The position numbers were made by a program, and so were the translations under genes. The notes beneath the pieces were generated by a model. It was given only the letters and a program-made list of their open reading frames with translations. It was not told the DNA's origin and did no database searches. Positions 53,715-62,877 of a stretch of 64,000 nt of DNA are shown here, piece by piece. Each line of letters opens with the position of its first letter. Position 1 is the stretch's first letter. This DNA comes from Pseudomonas marginalis (GTDB lineage Bacteria; Pseudomonadota; Gammaproteobacteria; Pseudomonadales; Pseudomonadaceae), in the NCBI RefSeq assembly GCF_024169655.1, contig NZ_JALJWV010000001.1:1617001-1681000 (forward strand), read 5' to 3'.

Positions 53715-54662
53715 ATGAACCTGGCGCGCTACCGCTTTGTGCTGACCCGGCCGCTGCAATTGCTGCCGGTGCTGTTTGGCATCAGCCTGATCACCTTCGT
53801 GCTGGTGCGCTCGATTCCCGGTGACCCGGCGCGCGCGCTGCTCGGCTCGCGCAGCACGCCGGATGCGTTACTGAAGATCCGCGCACAGTTCGGGCTCGAC
53901 CAGCCCCTGTGGCTGCAATATTTTTACTTCCTGAAAAACCTGCTCAAGGGCGACCTCGGCCAATCGCTGCTGTACAAGGTCGATGCGTTGAAGCTGATCG
54001 TCACCCGTATCGAGCCAACCCTGGTGCTGGTGCTCGGCAGTGTGCTGCTGGCGCTGCTGATTGCAGTGCCGCTGGCCACTGTCGCGGCGCGTCGCAAAGG
54101 CGGTTGGGCGGACAACCTGATCCGCGTGTTCACCACCGTCGGCCTGGGCATGCCGGCATTTTGGCTGGGGTTGATGCTGATCCTGCTGTTCAGTGTGCAA
54201 TGGGGCCTGTTTCCGGTGTCCGGTTACGGTCGCACTTGGCTGGACAAGGCGCACCATATGGTCCTGCCGTGCCTGACCATCGCCCTGGCCCTGTCGGCGG
54301 TGCTGGTGCGCAACCTGCGGGCGAGCATGTTGATGGAGTTGCAGGCGGACCCTGTCACCGCCGCCCGGGCGCGCGGGTTGTCGGAAGCGGCGGTGTTTCG
54401 TCGGCATGTGCTGCCCAATGCCCTGGTGCCGGCGGTCAACCTGCTGGCGGTGAATATCGGTTGGCTGATCAGCGGCACGGTGGTCATCGAAAGCCTGTTC
54501 GCCATTCCCGGCATCGGCCAGTTGCTGGTGCGCGGCATCTTTACCCGCGACTACATGGTGGTGCAGGGCGTGGCCATGGTGCTGGCCTGTGCGACGGTGC
54601 TGGTCAACTTCGTGGCGGATGTGGTGACCGTCGCCCTCGACCCGCGGGTGAAGATGCAATGA
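53715..54662 (+). CDS. Peptide ABC transporter permease (DppB-like)
   Basis: A 315-residue inner-membrane permease of the dipeptide/oligopeptide type: helix 1 at about 13-32 (PLQLLPVLFGISLITFVLV), then five more helices after an extracytoplasmic loop, and the EAA-type cytoplasmic loop TAARARGLSEAAVFRRHVLPNA that docks on the ATPase. It begins three bases after pipA and overlaps the next gene by four bases (ATGA). Together with the downstream genes it forms a peptide importer. Confidence 0.93.
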   Translation: MNLARYRFVLTRPLQLLPVLFGISLITFVLVRSIPGDPARALLGSRSTPDALLKIRAQFGLDQPLWLQYFYFLKNLLKGDLGQSLLYKVDALKLIVTRIEPTLVLVLGSVLLALLIAVPLATVAARRKGGWADNLIRVFTTVGLGMPAFWLGLMLILLFSVQWGLFPVSGYGRTWLDKAHHMVLPCLTIALALSAVLVRNLRASMLMELQADPVTAARARGLSEAAVFRRHVLPNALVPAVNLLAVNIGWLISGTVVIESLFAIPGIGQLLVRGIFTRDYMVVQGVAMVLACATVLVNFVADVVTVALDPRVKMQ

Positions 54663-55516
54663 GCAGCCGTCCCTTGATTGCCCCATGGCGCGTGCGCCTG
54701 CGCTTTGGCTTGCGCGACGGGCGGCTGACCGCCGCGTGGGGCATGCTGATTCTGTTGACGTGGCTAGGCCTGGCGCTGTTTGCGCCATGGATCGCGCCGT
54801 TCGACCCGATTGCGCAGAACACCGATATCAGTTTGCTCGGGCCGAGCCTGGGCCATCCCTTCGGTACGGATAATTACGGTCGCGACATTCTCTCGCGGGT
54901 GATCTGGGGCGCACGCATCGACCTGCAATTGGCGATTATCGGGGTGATCTTCCCGTTCATGCTCGGCACCGTTATCGGCGCGGTCTCCGGCTATATCGGC
55001 GGGCGTTTCGACAGCGTCTGCATGCGCATCATTGACGTGATCCTGGCGTTCCCGTTCCTGGTGTTGATGCTGGCAATCATGGCCATCCTCGGTCCGGGCT
55101 TGAAGAGTTTTTATATCGCCATGACGCTGGTGGGCTGGGTGTCGTATGCGCGGTTGATCCGCTCGCAGATCCTGGTGCTCAAGGAAAGTGACTTCGCCCT
55201 GGCGGCGAAAAGCCTCGGCTTTGGTCATGGGCGCATTCTGTTCCGGCATTTGCTACCGAATGCGATGTTTGGCTCGATTGTGTTTTCCATGTCTGACGCG
55301 GTGCTGGTGCTGCTCAATGGCGCGGCCGTGAGTTACCTGGGCCTGGGCGTGCAACCGCCGACCGCCGAGTGGGGGACGATGGTCGCCGAAGGGCAAGCCT
55401 TTATTACCACCGCCTGGTGGATCTGCACTTTCCCGGGCCTGGCCATCGTGACCTTGGCGATGGGCTTCAGCCTGCTCGCCGATGGCGTGGCGCAAGTGCT
55501 GGGAGAGCGCGCATGA
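54659..55516 (+). CDS. Peptide ABC transporter permease (DppC-like)
   Basis: A 285-residue partner permease. The N-terminal OppC segment (AWGMLILLTWLGLALFAPWI, then DPIAQNTDISLLGPS) and the conserved GTDNYGRDILSRVIWGARI are the DppC/OppC signature; the EAA loop is AAKSLGFGHGRILFRHLLPNA. The start is ATG 54659, overlapping the previous stop; a longer open frame in the same phase runs backward through the first permease gene but is only a shadow. The end overlaps the ATPase gene by four bases. Confidence 0.93.
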   Translation: MSSRPLIAPWRVRLRFGLRDGRLTAAWGMLILLTWLGLALFAPWIAPFDPIAQNTDISLLGPSLGHPFGTDNYGRDILSRVIWGARIDLQLAIIGVIFPFMLGTVIGAVSGYIGGRFDSVCMRIIDVILAFPFLVLMLAIMAILGPGLKSFYIAMTLVGWVSYARLIRSQILVLKESDFALAAKSLGFGHGRILFRHLLPNAMFGSIVFSMSDAVLVLLNGAAVSYLGLGVQPPTAEWGTMVAEGQAFITTAWWICTFPGLAIVTLAMGFSLLADGVAQVLGERA

Positions 55517-56469
55517 GCCTGCTTCAAGTGCGCGATCTGAGCGTGATTGCCAACAATGCCGGACGCGAGGTGACCCTGGTCGACCGCGTCTCCTTCGACT
55601 TGGCCGAAGGCGAAATCCTCGGCCTGGTGGGCGAAAGCGGTTCGGGCAAGACCATGGCCTGTCGCGGGCTGATACGTCTATTGCCGTCGCCCAACCTGCG
55701 CGTGCAGGGCGGTGCGGTGTGCCTGGCCGGCCAGGACTTGCTGCAACTGGACGACGCGGGCATGCGCGCGGTACGCGGCGGGCAATTGGGCATGATTTTC
55801 CAGAACCCCAGCAGCCACCTCGACCCGCTGATGCGCATCGGCGAGCAGATCGCCGAGGGCATCCGCCTGCATCAAGGCGCGTCGAAAAAAGACGCGCGCC
55901 GGCAAGCCATCGAGGTGTTGCGCCAAGTGGGTATTCCCGATCCCCAGGCACGGGTCGACAACTACCCCCACGAGTTTTCCGGCGGCATGCGCCAGCGCGC
56001 CATGATCGCCGTGGCATTGGGCTGCAACCCGAGGGTGCTGATTGCCGACGAACCCACCACGGCCCTCGATGTGACTGTGCAGGCGCAAATCCTGCGGCTG
56101 TTGCTCGATCTGCGCGACCAGCGCGGCCTGTCGATCATCATGATCACCCACGACCTCGGCGTGGTGGCGCAAACCTGCGACACCATCGCGGTGATGTACG
56201 CCGGGCGCCTGTGCGAGCACGCCAGTAAATACGAGCTGCTCGCCCATCCCCGGCACCCGTATACCGCGGGCCTGATCGACTGCCAGCCGGCCCACAGCAC
56301 CGGCCACGCTTTGCTGCGCACCATCGCGGGTCAGCCGCCATTGCTGGATGCGTTGCCCGCCGGGTGCCGCTTCCACCCGCGTTGTCCGCAGGTCGGCAGC
56401 CTATGTACCGAAGTGTTGCCGCAAGGTGCGCGGGTGGCCTGTCACTATCCGTTGGGAGGTCGCCCATGA
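55513..56469 (+). CDS. Peptide ABC transporter ATPase (DppD-like)
   Basis: A 318-residue ABC ATPase. Walker A is GESGSGKTM near residue 42, the signature is FSGGMRQRAMIAVAL, and Walker B is VLIADEPTTALD. The C-terminal oligopeptide-type domain with GCRFHPRCPQVGSLC carries the Cys residues that often bind an iron-sulfur cluster. It is one of two ATPases of the importer and overlaps both neighbours by four bases. Confidence 0.93.
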   Translation: MSLLQVRDLSVIANNAGREVTLVDRVSFDLAEGEILGLVGESGSGKTMACRGLIRLLPSPNLRVQGGAVCLAGQDLLQLDDAGMRAVRGGQLGMIFQNPSSHLDPLMRIGEQIAEGIRLHQGASKKDARRQAIEVLRQVGIPDPQARVDNYPHEFSGGMRQRAMIAVALGCNPRVLIADEPTTALDVTVQAQILRLLLDLRDQRGLSIIMITHDLGVVAQTCDTIAVMYAGRLCEHASKYELLAHPRHPYTAGLIDCQPAHSTGHALLRTIAGQPPLLDALPAGCRFHPRCPQVGSLCTEVLPQGARVACHYPLGGRP

Positions 56470-57473
56470 GCCTGTTGCAGATCAAGGACCTGGAAGTGCG
56501 GTTTGCCGCGTCCGGCAGCGGCATGTTCGGCCTCAACAAGCAGTGGGTGAGGGCGGTCAACGGAGTGTCGCTGAACCTCGCGGCGGGCGAGACCCTGGGC
56601 CTGGTGGGCGAATCCGGCAGCGGCAAAAGCAGCCTTGGCCGGGCGATTCTGCACCTCAACCCGATCAGCGCCGGGCAGGTGCTGTTCGACGGCATCGACA
56701 TGGCACACGGCAGCGCCATCGACATCGCCCGCCTGCGCCATGAAACCGCGATGATCTTCCAGGACCCGTATGCCGCGCTGAACCCACGCCACACGGTCGG
56801 CGAAACCCTTGCCGAAGTGTTACGGGTACAGCGCAAAGTCGCGCCGCAGCAGATCGCGCGGCGTGTCGACGAGTTACTCGAGCTGGTCGGCCTGCGCCCT
56901 GAATTGGCCGCTCGCAAGCCCGGCTCCCTCAGCGGCGGCCAGTGCCAACGGGTCGGTATCGCCCGGGCGCTGGCGGTGGAACCGCGCTTGATCATTGCCG
57001 ATGAGTGCGTGGCGGCCCTGGATGTATCGATCCAGGGCCAGATCATCAACCTGTTGCTGGAACTGCAACAGCGCATGAACCTGGCGATCCTGTTTATCGC
57101 CCATGACCTGGCCATCGTGCGCCGCCTGTGCGACCGGGTAGCGGTGATGTACCTGGGCAAGATCGTCGAGGAGGGGCCGGTGGAAGCGGTCTTCACCTCA
57201 CCGCGTCATCCGTATACGGCGGCGCTGATCCAGGCGATTCCCGAGATCGATCCGCATCGGCCGTTGCCCACAGAGCCGTTACCCGGCGAGCCACCGAGCC
57301 CGCTGAACTTGCCTACAGGCTGTGCGTTTCACCCGCGTTGCCGGTATGCCCAAGCCATGTGTTCCGTGGTATTGCCGCCTACTCATTTCCTGCACGAGCA
57401 TCGGTACAGTTGCGTGCTTGAAAAACCTTTGCTTCAGCCCACCCCTGCCATTCTTGAACAACCGCCGTTATAA
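56466..57473 (+). CDS. Peptide ABC transporter ATPase (DppF-like)
   Basis: A 335-residue ABC ATPase. Walker A is GESGSGKSS near residue 50, the signature is LSGGQCQRVGIARAL, and Walker B is LIIADECVAALD (Cys replaces the usual Pro after Glu). The C-terminal GCAFHPRCRYAQAMC domain is also present. It pairs with the DppD-like protein. Fifteen bases separate its stop from the binding-protein gene. Confidence 0.92.
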   Translation: MSLLQIKDLEVRFAASGSGMFGLNKQWVRAVNGVSLNLAAGETLGLVGESGSGKSSLGRAILHLNPISAGQVLFDGIDMAHGSAIDIARLRHETAMIFQDPYAALNPRHTVGETLAEVLRVQRKVAPQQIARRVDELLELVGLRPELAARKPGSLSGGQCQRVGIARALAVEPRLIIADECVAALDVSIQGQIINLLLELQQRMNLAILFIAHDLAIVRRLCDRVAVMYLGKIVEEGPVEAVFTSPRHPYTAALIQAIPEIDPHRPLPTEPLPGEPPSPLNLPTGCAFHPRCRYAQAMCSVVLPPTHFLHEHRYSCVLEKPLLQPTPAILEQPPL

Positions 57474-57488
57474 ACAAGGAGTTATGAC

Positions 57489-59003
57489 ATGCAATCACGC
57501 CACTTGAAGTTGCTCGCCGCCGCGACATTGACCGCCTGGTCGCTGACCGCCGGTCTTGCCCAGGCCGCCGGTGTCCTCACCATCGGTTGCCGTGAAGACA
57601 GCACCACGTTCGACCCGATCAAAAGCGCGCAAAACCGCGACACCTGGGTATTCGCCAACGTCTACGACACCCTGGTACGCGTGGATAACCTGGGCACCAA
57701 GATGGAACCGGGGCTGGCAGAAAACTGGGAGATTTCCAAGGACGGCCTGACCTACACCTTCAAGCTGCGTGCGGCGAAGTTCTCGGATGGCACGCCGATC
57801 ACGGCAGAGGATGCGGCGTTCAGCCTGTTGCGCATCCGCGACAACAAGGCCTCGCTGTGGAGCGACCCATTCAGCCTGATCGACACGGCCAAGGCCGCCG
57901 ATCCGCAAACCCTAGTGGTGACGCTGAAGACCCCGGCGGTCGCCTTCCTCTCGCAACTGGCGTCGCCGACGGTGTCGATCCTGTCGGAAAAGGCCATGAC
58001 CAAAATGGGCGAAGACGCCTACGCGCAAAACCCGGTGACCTCCGGAGCGTTCACCGTGGACGAATGGCGCAAGGGCGATCGGGTGATCCTGAAGAAAAAC
58101 CCGAACTTCTGGCAGGCCAAAAACGTCAGCCTGGATGGCGTGGAGTGGGTCTCGGTGACCGACGACAACACGCGCATGCGCATGGTGCAGAACAACGAAC
58201 TGGATACGGCGATCTTCGTACCGTTCTCACGGGTTGAAGAGCTGAAAAAAGACAAAAACGTGGTGATCCATTCCGACCCGTCCACCCGCGAAGATCACCT
58301 GCTGATCAACCATGAGCACGGCCTGCTGGCCAAACCGGAAGTTCGCCAGGCGCTGGACATGGCCATCGATAAACAATCGCTGGTGAAGACGGCCACTTAC
58401 GGTCAAGGCACCGTGGCCTATTCCTACATCCCCAAAGGCTCGCTGTACCACTACGCCAACAACCTGCAACGCCCGTATGACCCGACCGCCGCGAAGAAAC
58501 TGCTGGCCGATGCCGGTGCCAAGGACTTGAAGCTGAACTACGTGGTCAACGCTGGCAACGAAGCCGACGAGCAGATCGCGGTGATCATCAAGGACCAGTT
58601 GGCCAAGGTCGGCGTGACGGCCAACCTGCAGAAAGTCGACCCGACCCAAAGCTGGCAGATGCTGGTGGACGGTGAGTACGATATTTCGGTGATGTACTGG
58701 ACCAACGACATCCTCGACCCGGACCAGAAGACCACCTTCGTACTGGGCCACGACACCAACCAGAACTACATGACCCGCTACAAGAACGACAAGGTCAAGG
58801 CGTTGGTGACGGCGGCGCGCATCGAGGCCGACCCGGCCAAGCGTGAGCAGATGTATGTCGAACTGCAGAAACTGGCGAAACAGGATGTGAACTGGATCGA
58901 CCTGTACTACAGCCCATACATCAACATCTCACGCAAGAATGTGAGTAACTTCCTGCAAAACCCACTGGGCCGTTTCACCCTCGAGGAAGTGGTGAAAAAC
59001 TAA
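57489..59003 (+). CDS. Peptide ABC transporter substrate-binding protein
   Basis: A 504-residue family 5 (DppA/OppA-type) periplasmic binding protein. Residues 1-26 are a signal peptide ending AQAA. The mature start GVLTIGCREDSTTFDPIKS and the block GLAENWEISKDGLTYTFKLR are family features. A strong AAGGAG precedes the ATG. It closes the pipA-importer operon and determines what enters; in the PipR system the importer is needed for the response to the plant signal, so this protein is the likely ligand receptor. Confidence 0.93.
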   Translation: MQSRHLKLLAAATLTAWSLTAGLAQAAGVLTIGCREDSTTFDPIKSAQNRDTWVFANVYDTLVRVDNLGTKMEPGLAENWEISKDGLTYTFKLRAAKFSDGTPITAEDAAFSLLRIRDNKASLWSDPFSLIDTAKAADPQTLVVTLKTPAVAFLSQLASPTVSILSEKAMTKMGEDAYAQNPVTSGAFTVDEWRKGDRVILKKNPNFWQAKNVSLDGVEWVSVTDDNTRMRMVQNNELDTAIFVPFSRVEELKKDKNVVIHSDPSTREDHLLINHEHGLLAKPEVRQALDMAIDKQSLVKTATYGQGTVAYSYIPKGSLYHYANNLQRPYDPTAAKKLLADAGAKDLKLNYVVNAGNEADEQIAVIIKDQLAKVGVTANLQKVDPTQSWQMLVDGEYDISVMYWTNDILDPDQKTTFVLGHDTNQNYMTRYKNDKVKALVTAARIEADPAKREQMYVELQKLAKQDVNWIDLYYSPYINISRKNVSNFLQNPLGRFTLEEVVKN

Positions 59004-59021
59004 AGAACACTGCTAAATAAA

Positions 59022-59110
59022 TGTGGGAGGGGGCTTGCCCCCGATAGCGGTGGGTCAGTCACACATACAGTGACTGACACCCTGCTATCGGGGGCAAGCC
59101 CCCTCCCACA
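59022..59110. repeat. REPIN
   Basis: TGTGGGAGGGGGCTTGCCCC and its exact inverse GGGGCAAGCCCCCTCCCACA border about 45 bases that also contain a CAGTCAC/GTGACTG dyad. It ends the importer operon. Confidence 0.92.
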
Positions 59111-59133
59111 TTTTGTTCAGGTTGTGTCAGCGG

Positions 59134-59874
59134 CTACTGCGCGTCAAACGCCTGTCCATTGATCCCGGTACTGTCCGGCCCCATCAGGTACAAGTACACC
59201 GGCATGATGTCTTCCGGCGCCGGGTTGTCGGCCGGGTTTTCCCCCGGATAGGCCTGGGCCCGCATGCTGGTGCGCGTGGCGCCGGGGTTGATGCTGTTGG
59301 CCCGTACCGGCGCAACGGTGTCGAGCTCGTCGGCCAGGGTTTGCATCAGGCCTTCGGTGGCGAATTTCGACACGCCATAGGCCCCCCAATACGCCCGGCC
59401 CTTGCGCCCGACGCTGCTGGAAGTGAACACCACCGAGGCGTCCTGGGACAGCTTGAGCAGCGGCAACAGCGTGCTGGTCAGCATGAACATCGCGTTGACG
59501 TTGATGTGCATCACCCGCATGAAGTTCTCACCGGACAACTGCTCGATCGGCGTGCGTGGGCCGATGATCGAGGCGTTGTGCAGCAGGCCGTCGAGGTGGC
59601 CGAATTCCTTTTCGATCATCGCCGCCAGCTCATCGTACTGATGGGGCAGGGCAGTCTCCAGGTTGAACGGGATCACCACCGGTTGCGGGTGGCCGGCGGC
59701 TTCGATCTCGTCGTACACCTGGGCCAGGTTGGCTTCGGTCTTGCCCAGCAACAGCACGGTCGCGCCATGGGCGGCATAGGTTTTCGCCGCCGCCGCGCCA
59801 ATCCCGCGACCGGCACCGGTCACCAGGATGACGCGGTCTTTGAGCAGTTCGGGACGTGCAGAGTAATCAAACAT
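59134..59874 (-). CDS. yciK: YciK-family short-chain oxidoreductase
   Basis: A 246-residue SDR. The cofactor motif is VTGAGRGIGAAAA near residue 23, NAS (HNASIIGP) follows, and the catalytic YxxxK is YGVSKF with the Ser in SSSVGRKG. MFDYSARPELLKDRVILV is the start typical of YciK. The natural substrate is not known. It is the last gene of the mtaD-ubiG-mupP-yciK group, separated from mupP by a large palindrome. Confidence 0.9.
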   Translation of the reverse strand: MFDYSARPELLKDRVILVTGAGRGIGAAAAKTYAAHGATVLLLGKTEANLAQVYDEIEAAGHPQPVVIPFNLETALPHQYDELAAMIEKEFGHLDGLLHNASIIGPRTPIEQLSGENFMRVMHINVNAMFMLTSTLLPLLKLSQDASVVFTSSSVGRKGRAYWGAYGVSKFATEGLMQTLADELDTVAPVRANSINPGATRTSMRAQAYPGENPADNPAPEDIMPVYLYLMGPDSTGINGQAFDAQ

Positions 59875-59926
59875 AAATAGCCTCGACAAAATTCAGTAGG
59901 TTGCAAACCCCAATCTTGAGCGCAGT

Positions 59927-59974
59927 GAAGATCCAATGTGGGAGGGAGCAAGCTCCCTCCCACATTGGATCTTC
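59927..59974. repeat. 48-bp near-perfect palindrome (REP-like)
   Basis: Two arms of 23 bases, starting GAAGATCCAATGTGGGAGGG on the left, are exact inverses around AA. The inner part is a REP half; the outer GAAGATCCAAT is not. It lies in the gap between mupP and yciK, which share a strand. Confidence 0.9.
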
Positions 59975-59999
59975 ATAGGTCAGCAAAACCGGTAAACCA

Positions 60000-60671
60000 T
60001 CAGCAACTGCACAGCGCGTTATCCAGCACCTTGCGCAATTCCAGCGGGTGGTCCACCACCACATCCGCGCCCCAGTGACGCGGGTTGTCGTCCGGGTGGA
60101 TGTAGCCATAGGTGACCGCCGCCGTGCGGGTGCCGGCGTCGCGGCCGGACTCGATGTCGCGCAGGTCATCGCCGACGAACAGCACGCTGGCCGGGTCCAG
60201 GTTGAGCATCTGGCACGCCAGGATCAGCGGCTCCGGGTGCGGCTTGCTGTGTGTCACATGGTCCGGGCAGATCAGCAGTGCCGAGCGCTCGGCCAGGCCT
60301 AACTGCTGCATGATCGGCTCGGCAAAGCGCAGCGGTTTGTTGGTGACCACGCCCCAGATCAGCTTGGACTTTTCGATGTCTTCCAGCAGCTCGGCCATGC
60401 CGTCGAACAACGTGCTGTGGATCGCGCAGCCCTTGAGGTAGCGCTCGAGGAACTCCAGGCGCAGTTCTTCAAAACCTGGGGATTCAGGGTCCATCGAGAA
60501 CGTCACGGCGACCATCGCCCGTGCGCCGCCGGAGATTTCATCGCGGATATGCTGGTCGTTGATCGGTGCCAGGTTGCGGTCGGCGCGCATGGCCTGGCAG
60601 ATGGCGATAAAGTCCGGCGCGGTGTCCAGCAGGGTACCGTCCATGTCGAAGAGAACCGCTCGCAACTTCAC
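60000..60671 (-). CDS. mupP: N-acetylmuramic acid 6-phosphate phosphatase MupP
   Basis: A 223-residue HAD phosphatase. Motif I is [10 protein letters not shown] with Asp9 and Asp11, motif II VVTNKP, Lys in HSKPHPEP, and motif [14 protein letters not shown]. It resembles Gph, but next to ubiG in Pseudomonas this gene encodes MupP, which dephosphorylates MurNAc-6-P in the anhydromuropeptide recycling route that bypasses de novo UDP-MurNAc synthesis. It begins four bases after ubiG. With nagZ at 3575 this is the second recycling enzyme of the window. Confidence 0.88.
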   Translation of the reverse strand: MKLRAVLFDMDGTLLDTAPDFIAICQAMRADRNLAPINDQHIRDEISGGARAMVAVTFSMDPESPGFEELRLEFLERYLKGCAIHSTLFDGMAELLEDIEKSKLIWGVVTNKPLRFAEPIMQQLGLAERSALLICPDHVTHSKPHPEPLILACQMLNLDPASVLFVGDDLRDIESGRDAGTRTAAVTYGYIHPDDNPRHWGADVVVDHPLELRKVLDNALCSC

Positions 60672-60675
60672 AGGC

Positions 60676-61374
60676 TTACTCCTCGCGCAGGGTCTGGATC
60701 ATGTAGTTGACGTCGACGTCGCTGGCCAGCTTGTAGTGCTTGGTCAGCGGGTTGTAGGTCAGGCCGATGATGTCCTTGACGCTCAGCCCGGCCTGACGGC
60801 TCCAGGCACCCAACTCGGACGGGCGGATGAATTTCTTGAAGTCGTGGGTGCCGCGGGGCAGCAGCTTCATGATGTATTCGGCGCCGATGATCGCGAACAG
60901 GTAGGCCTTGGGGTTGCGGTTGATGGTGGAGAGGAACACCTGGCCGCCGGGCTTGACCATACGGAAGCAAGCGCGGATCACCGAGGACGGGTCCGGCACG
61001 TGTTCGAGCATTTCCAGGCAGGTGATCACGTCGAACTGCTCGGGCATTTCCTCGGCCAGGGCTTCGGCGGTGATCTGGCGGTATTCGACATTCACCCCGG
61101 ATTCCAGCTGATGCAACTGGGCCACGGCCAACGGCGCTTCGCCCATGTCGATGCCCATCACGGTAGCGCCGCGCTGAGCCATGGCTTCGCTGAGAATGCC
61201 GCCGCCGCAACCGACGTCCAGCACCTTCTTGCCGGCCAGGTTGATGCGCTCGTCAATCCAGTTGACCCGCAGCGGGTTGATGTCGTGCAGGGGTTTGAAC
61301 TCGCTTTCGCGGTCCCACCAGCGGTGGGCCAGGGCTTCGAATTTGGCGATTTCGGCGTGGTCGACGTTGCTCAT
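60676..61374 (-). CDS. ubiG: Ubiquinone biosynthesis O-methyltransferase UbiG
   Basis: A 232-residue class I SAM methyltransferase. The SAM site is [15 protein letters not shown] near residue 50; the family start ([24 protein letters not shown]) and [11 protein letters not shown] are characteristic of UbiG. It carries out both O-methylations of ubiquinone synthesis. It lies between mtaD and mupP with short gaps of 62 and four bases. Confidence 0.96.
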   Translation of the reverse strand: MSNVDHAEIAKFEALAHRWWDRESEFKPLHDINPLRVNWIDERINLAGKKVLDVGCGGGILSEAMAQRGATVMGIDMGEAPLAVAQLHQLESGVNVEYRQITAEALAEEMPEQFDVITCLEMLEHVPDPSSVIRACFRMVKPGGQVFLSTINRNPKAYLFAIIGAEYIMKLLPRGTHDFKKFIRPSELGAWSRQAGLSVKDIIGLTYNPLTKHYKLASDVDVNYMIQTLREE

Positions 61375-61436
61375 GGTGGTTCCTCTAAATCTGATAAATC
61401 GGTTTGTCGGCCCTGAACACGGGTTCAGGACCGGCG

Positions 61437-62768
61437 TTATTCGCGGTGCCCGCTGATGCGCTGGCCCCAGGCAATGGCCATGGCGGTCAACTGTGGTTCA
61501 TCCATGCGGGTCAATTGCCGGTTGTCGAGCAACTGCTTGCCGGCGACCCAAAGGTGTTTCACGCAATCGCGTCCGGTGGCATATATAAGCTGTGAGACCG
61601 GATCGTAGATCGGTTGTTGCGCCAACCCTGAAAGATCAAAGGCGACGATATCGGCCGCTTTACCGACCTCCAACGAGCCAATCTCGCTTTCCTGGCCCAT
61701 GGCACGGGCACCGTTGAGGGTCGCCATGCGCAAGGCGCGGTGGGCATCCAGGGCGGTAGCCGAGCCGGCGACGGCCTTGGCCAGCATCGCCGCGGTGCGG
61801 GTTTCGCCCAGCAGGTCGAGGTCATTATTGCTGGCGGCGCCGTCGGTGCCGATGGCCACATTGACGCCAGCCTGCCACAGACGCTCCACCGGGCAGAAGC
61901 CACAAGCCAGTTTCAGGTTCGATTCCGGGCAATGGATGACGCTGGTGTTGCTTTCTACCAGCAAAGCCAGGTCGTCCTCGCTGATTTGGGTCATGTGAAC
62001 GGCCTGGAAGCGTGGACCCAGCAGGCCGAGGCGACCGAGGCGCGCCAACGGGCGTTCGCCGGTCCGCTCGACAGCCTGTTGTACCTCAAGCGCGGTTTCG
62101 TGCACATGCATATGGATCGCGGCGTCCAGCTCCTCGGCGATCACCCGGATCTTTTCCAGGTTGGCATCGCTCACGGTGTAGGGCGCGTGGGGGCCGAAGG
62201 TGATCTTGATGCGCGGGTGATGCTTGAGGTCGCCGAACAGCTCGATGCCCTGGCGAATCGCCTCATCGGCGGTGCTGGCGCCAGGAATCGGGAAGTCGAG
62301 GATCGGAATTGCGATCTGCGCGCGCATCCCGCTGTTGTGGACGCAGTCACTGGCAATCTTGGGGTAGAAGTACATGTCCGAGAAGCAGGTAATGCCACCC
62401 TTGAGCTGTTCGGCGATGGCCAGGTCGGTGCCGTCGCGCACGAAGGCTTCATCGACCCACTTGGCCTCCGCGGGCCAGATGTGCTTTTCCAGCCAGGTCA
62501 TCAGCGGCAGGTCATCGGCCATTCCGCGAAACAGGCTCATCGCCGCGTGGCCATGGGCGTTGATCAGGCCGGGGCTGAGCAGCATGCCCTGCAGCTCGCG
62601 CACTTCGCCGGCGGAAAGTTTCAATGCCGCGGCCCGTGGGCCGATAAAGGCAATGCGCCCATCGCGGATGCCCAGGCCATGCTCCTTGAGCACCACGCCG
62701 GCGGGTTCGACAGGTACCAGCCACGTCGGCAGTAGCAATAAGTCGAGCGGGGCGGCAGTGGAGGTCAT
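61437..62768 (-). CDS. mtaD: 5'-methylthioadenosine deaminase
   Basis: A 443-residue amidohydrolase of the TRZ/ATZ family. The metal ligands are visible: NAHGHAAM near residue 71, MHVHE near 218, and Asp in [11 protein letters not shown] near 310. In Pseudomonas this neighbour of mtnA and ubiG deaminates methylthioadenosine to methylthioinosine, the first step of their variant of methionine salvage. It is divergent from mtnA across 109 bases, which suggests joint control. Confidence 0.88.
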   Translation of the reverse strand: MTSTAAPLDLLLLPTWLVPVEPAGVVLKEHGLGIRDGRIAFIGPRAAALKLSAGEVRELQGMLLSPGLINAHGHAAMSLFRGMADDLPLMTWLEKHIWPAEAKWVDEAFVRDGTDLAIAEQLKGGITCFSDMYFYPKIASDCVHNSGMRAQIAIPILDFPIPGASTADEAIRQGIELFGDLKHHPRIKITFGPHAPYTVSDANLEKIRVIAEELDAAIHMHVHETALEVQQAVERTGERPLARLGRLGLLGPRFQAVHMTQISEDDLALLVESNTSVIHCPESNLKLACGFCPVERLWQAGVNVAIGTDGAASNNDLDLLGETRTAAMLAKAVAGSATALDAHRALRMATLNGARAMGQESEIGSLEVGKAADIVAFDLSGLAQQPIYDPVSQLIYATGRDCVKHLWVAGKQLLDNRQLTRMDEPQLTAMAIAWGQRISGHRE

Positions 62769-62838
62769 CGCAGGCTTCTTCCCGGGCAGCTATAAAAGAA
62801 GGGCGAAGTATACCCGAGCGTCCTGGCTGGCGGATCGC

Positions 62839-62844
62839 TATAAT
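62839..62844 (+). promoter_or_regulatory. Possible -10 element of mtnA
   Basis: TATAAT 33 bases before the mtnA ATG in the mtaD-mtnA divergent region; no good -35 is seen. Confidence 0.4.
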
Positions 62845-62877
62845 CGGCGGCTTTTGTTCATGAGTGCGGGGTGAGGG

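Noticed and set aside
53909..54658. Long upstream extension of the DppC-like permease gene
   Set aside because: The family start is at ATG 54659; the extension overlaps the DppB-like gene in another frame.
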